Shown here: positions 15,852 to 19,142 of the stretch, in pieces | Numbering within the stretch: position 1 is the stretch's first letter | Layout: every line of letters starts with the position of its first letter | The notes under the pieces: generated by a model | The model's database searches: none | Told to the model about the DNA's origin: nothing | What the model saw: the letters and a program-made list of their open reading frames with translations, nothing else | From: Gammaproteobacteria bacterium | GTDB lineage: Bacteria > Pseudomonadota > Gammaproteobacteria > Eutrophobiales > Eutrophobiaceae | Direction: 5' to 3' | Length of the DNA: 19,142 bases | Assembly: GCA_016844485.1 (NCBI GenBank) | Contig: JAENIZ010000003.1 | Span: 1 to 19,142, forward strand | Position numbers and translations under genes: made by a program

Positions 15852-17265
15852 TAAATTTGAACAGGTCATGGGCCGGGTCAAGCATATCCATTTTGTCGGA
15901 ATTGGAGGGGCTGGCATGAGTGGCATTGCCGAGGTTTTGCATAATCTTGGATATGCGGTGTCCGGTTCTGATGTGCAGGAGAACCGTACAACACGGCGTC
16001 TGCAGAATCTGGGGATTAATGTGGCAAGAGGCCATACGCCTGAACATATCAATGGCAGTGATGTCGTCGTTTTTTCCAGTGCGGTGGCACAGGATAACCC
16101 GGAGTTACAGGAGGCACGCGCACAACGTATCCCGATTATTCCGCGTGCAGAGATGCTGGCTGAAATAATGCGTTTCCAGCACGGGATCGCTGTCGCTGGA
16201 ACGCATGGCAAGACAACCACCACCAGCCTCATCGCCAGTTTGCTCGCGGAAGGCGGGCTCGATCCGACCTATGTAATTGGTGGTCTGTTGAACAGCTCAG
16301 GATCACATGCCCGACTTGGCAGTGGCAAATATCTGGTTGCCGAGGCAGACGAGAGCGATGCTTCCTTTCTTCATCTGCAACCCATTATGGCTGTTTTGAC
16401 CAATATAGATGCTGATCACCTGGTAAATTATGGTGGTGATTTTACCTGCCTGCAGAAAAATTTTATCGAATTTGTACAACGCTTGCCTTTTTATGGTTTG
16501 GCAGTCATCTGCATTGATGATAGTGGCGCACGCAAGATACTGAACAGTATTACCAAGCCGGTACTGACCTATGGTGTTGATCATGATGCCGATGTTCATG
16601 CCCGTGTGATGAAATATGAAGGAAACAAGACCTGGTTCCGGGTGTCACGGAAAAATTGCATAGACTGGCTGGAAATCGAACTGAATCTGCCGGGGAAACA
16701 CAATGTACAGAATGCGCTGGCTGCAATATCGGTTGCCCACGAACTGGGGATTGCAGAAGAGTCCATCATGAACGCATTACGCAATTTTCAGGGGATCGCA
16801 AGACGTTGTCAGGTAACAGGTGAGATTCTGATTGATGGCAAGCAGGTACTTGTCATTGATGATTATGCCCATCATCCGCGCGAGATTTCCGCGACATTGC
16901 AGGCTGTACAAACTGGCTGGCCCAAACGCCGTCTTGTTGTGATCTTTCAACCACACAGATATACCCGCACCCGGGATTTGTTTGAAGATTTTACCCATGT
17001 TCTGTCTGAAGTTGATGTGTTGTTTTTACTGGATATCTACCCGGCCGGAGAAGAGGCCATAGCGGGCGCCGATGGCCGATCACTCTGCCGGGCGATCCGG
17101 ATGCGTGGTCAGGTTGATCCCATTTTTATTGAACGGAAAGAAGAATTGAATTCGTTGTTGACCAGCGTAATTCAGGATCATGATTTGTTACTGGTTCTGG
17201 GTGCCGGGGATATCAGTTCATTGGCACCTGCATTAATGCAGCAGTTTGGCAGACAGATGCATTGA
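15844..17265 (+). CDS. murC: UDP-MurNAc:L-Ala ligase MurC
   Basis: The 473-residue protein is the first Mur ligase of the pathway. Visible motifs are HFVGIGGAGMSGIAEVL near the N-terminus, the ATP loop AGTHGKTTTTS at about residues 118-128, YVIGGLLNS, EADESDASFL, NIDADHLVNYGGDF, PGKHNVQNALAAI, RRCQ, IDDYAHHPREI, FQPHRYTRTRDLF and LGAGDI. Order and spacing are those of intact MurC, and no frame break is seen. Its ATG lies inside the last codons of murG; the premature stop in murG at 15736 leaves about 110 untranslated bases before it, so coupling may be weakened. Nine bases separate it from the murB ATG. Confidence 0.97.
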   Translation: MPDKFEQVMGRVKHIHFVGIGGAGMSGIAEVLHNLGYAVSGSDVQENRTTRRLQNLGINVARGHTPEHINGSDVVVFSSAVAQDNPELQEARAQRIPIIPRAEMLAEIMRFQHGIAVAGTHGKTTTTSLIASLLAEGGLDPTYVIGGLLNSSGSHARLGSGKYLVAEADESDASFLHLQPIMAVLTNIDADHLVNYGGDFTCLQKNFIEFVQRLPFYGLAVICIDDSGARKILNSITKPVLTYGVDHDADVHARVMKYEGNKTWFRVSRKNCIDWLEIELNLPGKHNVQNALAAISVAHELGIAEESIMNALRNFQGIARRCQVTGEILIDGKQVLVIDDYAHHPREISATLQAVQTGWPKRRLVVIFQPHRYTRTRDLFEDFTHVLSEVDVLFLLDIYPAGEEAIAGADGRSLCRAIRMRGQVDPIFIERKEELNSLLTSVIQDHDLLLVLGAGDISSLAPALMQQFGRQMH

Positions 17266-17274
17266 GGCTTGAAC

Positions 17275-18129
17275 ATGTTTAGGGAGATGAATGAGTTTGA
17301 TAAATACATTGTTCACACCACAGGTCGAGTGATTGAAATGAGTAAGCCCAGACATAAAAGCGCGATACGTGGTGTTTTAAAACACGATGAGCCGATGGCA
17401 AACCATACTTCATGGCGAGCTGGCGGCAAGGCGGAGCGTTATTTTGAACCTGCTGATCTTGATGATTTGCGTGATTACATCGCGAACATACCGGCAGATG
17501 AACCGCTTCTGTGGATTGGTCTGGGCAGTAATCTTCTGGTGCGTGATGGCGGTTTCAGGGGAACGGTGGTGGCAATCAATGGTGTGTTGAATGAACTTGA
17601 GATACGGCAATCAGGCCAGGTTCGGGTTGGGGTTGGTGTCCCCGCGTTCGGAATGGAGACCTGGGATATCGTAACTTCTGTGGAGGTTCTCAATCGTTCA
17701 GGGCAACAGAAGATTCGCTCAAGGAATGAATTTGAGATTGGCTATCGTCATGTGCAATTAACTGAAGACGAGTGGTTTATAGCCGCTGAATTAGTGTTAC
17801 AAGTTGATAAGCAAAATATTGCGGAACAACGTATCCGGGAATTACTTGCGAAGCGTTCGGCGACCCAGCCTACGGGACAATTGAGTTGTGGTTCTGTATT
17901 TCGCAATCCACCGGATGATTACGCGGCCAGGCTGATTGAATCCTGTGGTTTAAAGGGTAAGCGTATCGGCAATGCCTGTGTCTCTGAAAAACATGCCAAT
18001 TTTATTATTAATATGGGTGGAGCGACTGCAAATGAGATTGAACAATTGATCATGCAAATTAAGGACGTTGTGATGCGTGAGTGTAATGTGGAATTGGCCC
18101 CTGAAGTAAGAATAGTTGGGGATGCTTAG
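17275..18129 (+). CDS. murB: UDP-N-acetylenolpyruvoylglucosamine reductase MurB with in-frame internal deletion
   Basis: MurB reduces UDP-GlcNAc-enolpyruvate to UDP-MurNAc using FAD and NADPH. ATG 17275 is preferred because GAGG lies seven bases upstream; TTG 17269, ATG 17287 and ATG 17338 are also in frame. Retained elements are NHTSWRAGGKAERYF, IGLGSNLLVRDGGF, IGYRHV, the catalytic-Ser loop SCGSVFRNPP, SEKHANFIIN and the C-terminal PEVRIVG with the expected Glu. The layout is of the shorter, type II class. Between VGVGVP and AFGMETWD, however, about 35 residues are missing; the family has there a helix followed by the FAD-binding (L)IPGxxGG...MNxGA motif. The protein is 284 residues rather than the roughly 315-320 expected. 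Frame is preserved, but loss of this core makes activity unlikely. Confidence 0.9.
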   Translation: MFREMNEFDKYIVHTTGRVIEMSKPRHKSAIRGVLKHDEPMANHTSWRAGGKAERYFEPADLDDLRDYIANIPADEPLLWIGLGSNLLVRDGGFRGTVVAINGVLNELEIRQSGQVRVGVGVPAFGMETWDIVTSVEVLNRSGQQKIRSRNEFEIGYRHVQLTEDEWFIAAELVLQVDKQNIAEQRIRELLAKRSATQPTGQLSCGSVFRNPPDDYAARLIESCGLKGKRIGNACVSEKHANFIINMGGATANEIEQLIMQIKDVVMRECNVELAPEVRIVGDA

Positions 18130-18161
18130 TGGCGGAGAACAGAAATTGATGCGGGTTATCA

Positions 18162-19109
18162 GTGGTGAGTGATACAGAGAATCCATACAAGCTAACAGAT
18201 TATGGGAAAGTGGCTGTGATGATGGGCGGATTGTCGGCAGAACGTGAAATATCACTGGAAAGCGGCCGGGCAGTGCTCGCTGCCTTGGAACGCAAGGGTG
18301 TGGATGCCCATGCCATCGATGTCCAGCATGATGTACTGCAAAAATTACAAAAAGGTAATTTTAATCGCGTGTTTATCGCCTTGCACGGACGGGGAGGAGA
18401 GGATGGTGTGATCCAGGGCGCATTGGATACCCTGCGACTGTCCTATACCGGCAGTAACGTGTTGGGTTCCGCGCTGGCCATGGACAAGTGCCGCAGTAAA
18501 CGACTCTGGCAGAGTCATGGTTTACCGACCCCGGCGTTTATGGAACTGAATGAACAGAGTGACTGGAAAAAGGTATGTGATGAACTGGGTCTGCCATTGA
18601 TGGTTAAACCGGTGCGTGAAGGTTCCAGTCTCGGTGCAAGCAAGGTAACACGTGCAAATGATCTTAAACAGGCGTGGCAGGTGGCGTCGAAATTTGATCA
18701 GCGTGTAATGGCGGAATGCTGGATTGAAGGGACTGAATATACCGTCCCGATACTTGAAGAACGTGTATTGCCGTTAATACGCCTGGAGACCCCCCGGGAA
18801 TTTTATGATTATCAGGCGAAATATATAGAAGAAACGACACAATATATCTGTCCTTGCGGCCTTGCGGCGAAAACAGAGAAGCAACTCGGTGAATTGGCCT
18901 TGACTGCATTTCTTGCCCTCGGTGCAAGTGGATGGGGACGCATAGATTTAATGGTCGACAAGGAAGATCAGCCCTGGTTGCTTGAGGCCAACACCATCCC
19001 GGGAATGACCAGCCACAGCCTGGTGCCCATGGCAGCTAAGCAGGCAGGTATGGCTTTTGATGATCTGGTAGTACGGATATTGAATACCAGCATGGTCGAT
19101 AGATCATAG
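18162..19109 (+). CDS. ddl: D-alanine:D-alanine ligase
   Basis: The ATP-grasp ligase of about 315 residues makes the D-Ala-D-Ala that MurF attaches. Motifs are VAVMMGGLSAEREISLESG near the N-terminus, ALHGRGGEDGVIQGALD, YTGSNVLGSALAMDK, LPLMVKPVREGSSLGASKV, EGTEYTVPIL, FYDYQAKYIEETTQY, and GRIDLMVD with LEANTIPGMTSHSLVP, which carries the metal-binding Glu and Asn. Start is GTG 18162 or the adjacent GTG 18165; no strong ribosome-binding site separates them. A 32-base gap follows murB. The position fits DdlB of the dcw cluster. Intact, unlike murB upstream. Confidence 0.96.
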   Translation: MVSDTENPYKLTDYGKVAVMMGGLSAEREISLESGRAVLAALERKGVDAHAIDVQHDVLQKLQKGNFNRVFIALHGRGGEDGVIQGALDTLRLSYTGSNVLGSALAMDKCRSKRLWQSHGLPTPAFMELNEQSDWKKVCDELGLPLMVKPVREGSSLGASKVTRANDLKQAWQVASKFDQRVMAECWIEGTEYTVPILEERVLPLIRLETPREFYDYQAKYIEETTQYICPCGLAAKTEKQLGELALTAFLALGASGWGRIDLMVDKEDQPWLLEANTIPGMTSHSLVPMAAKQAGMAFDDLVVRILNTSMVDRS

Positions 19110-19120
19110 GTTATTAAAAT

Positions 19121-19142
19121 ATGAATACGCATAGCACAGTAC
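19121..19142 (+). CDS. ftsQ: Start of cell division protein FtsQ (partial)
   Basis: An ATG at 19121 opens a frame that runs to the window edge (seven codons, MNTHSTV), 11 bases after the ddl stop, with AGG about ten bases upstream. In dcw clusters ftsQ directly follows ddl, so this is probably its start. The visible peptide is far too short to confirm identity; the call rests on position only. Confidence 0.5.

Noticed and set aside
1..19142. CRISPR array, insertion sequence, tRNA, phage or defence genes
   Set aside because: I looked for regular spaced repeats, terminal inverted repeats, transposase motifs and tRNA-like folds on both strands and found none.

Overview
This window looks like chromosomal DNA of a non-enteric gammaproteobacterium. 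It carries the division and cell-wall (dcw) cluster in canonical order: mraZ, rsmH, ftsL, ftsI, murE, murF, mraY, murD, ftsW, murG, murC, murB, ddl, then the first codons of ftsQ. Upstream is the block rsmI-lpoA-yraN-diaA-dolP with rnpB between rsmI and mraZ, an arrangement I recall from Pseudomonas. LpoA points to Gammaproteobacteria. MurE has the DNPR motif of meso-diaminopimelate-adding enzymes, so a Gram-negative mDAP peptidoglycan is expected. Base composition is moderate by eye. I see no mobile element, tRNA, CRISPR array or phage gene. I cannot name the species.

Layout. Positions 1-3192 (minus strand) hold a tight run lpoA > yraN > diaA > dolP, the last cut by the window edge: an outer-membrane activator of penicillin-binding protein, a nuclease-like YraN, a SIS-domain protein and a BON-domain lipoprotein. 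Positions 3252-4097 (plus) are rsmI. Positions 4160-4619 are RNase P RNA (rnpB) with an unusually long P12 arm, followed by a probable terminator. Positions 4620-4896 are an AT-rich control region with a strong sigma70-type promoter and three 10-bp-spaced GTGG repeats that match a MraZ operator. From 4897 to the end, the dcw genes run on the plus strand, mostly overlapping by 1-11 bases, which suggests translational coupling.

The pathway is nearly complete within the window: MurB and MurC to MurF with Ddl build UDP-MurNAc-pentapeptide, MraY and MurG turn it into lipid II, and FtsW with FtsI (supported by FtsL and FtsQ) polymerise and crosslink it at the septum. RsmI and RsmH both modify 16S rRNA C1402.

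The most striking observation is damage to three essential genes within about 7 kb. murF lacks about 7 codons and is shifted out of frame near 10743. murG lacks about 18 codons and is shifted out of frame near 15703. murB keeps its frame but lacks about 35 codons, including the Gly-rich FAD-binding motif, near 17645. All the other complete genes look intact and family-sized. Assembly or consensus error, population variants, and true loss (with copies elsewhere or in a degenerating genome) are the competing explanations. The sequence alone cannot decide, but the pattern should be checked before this cluster is treated as functional.
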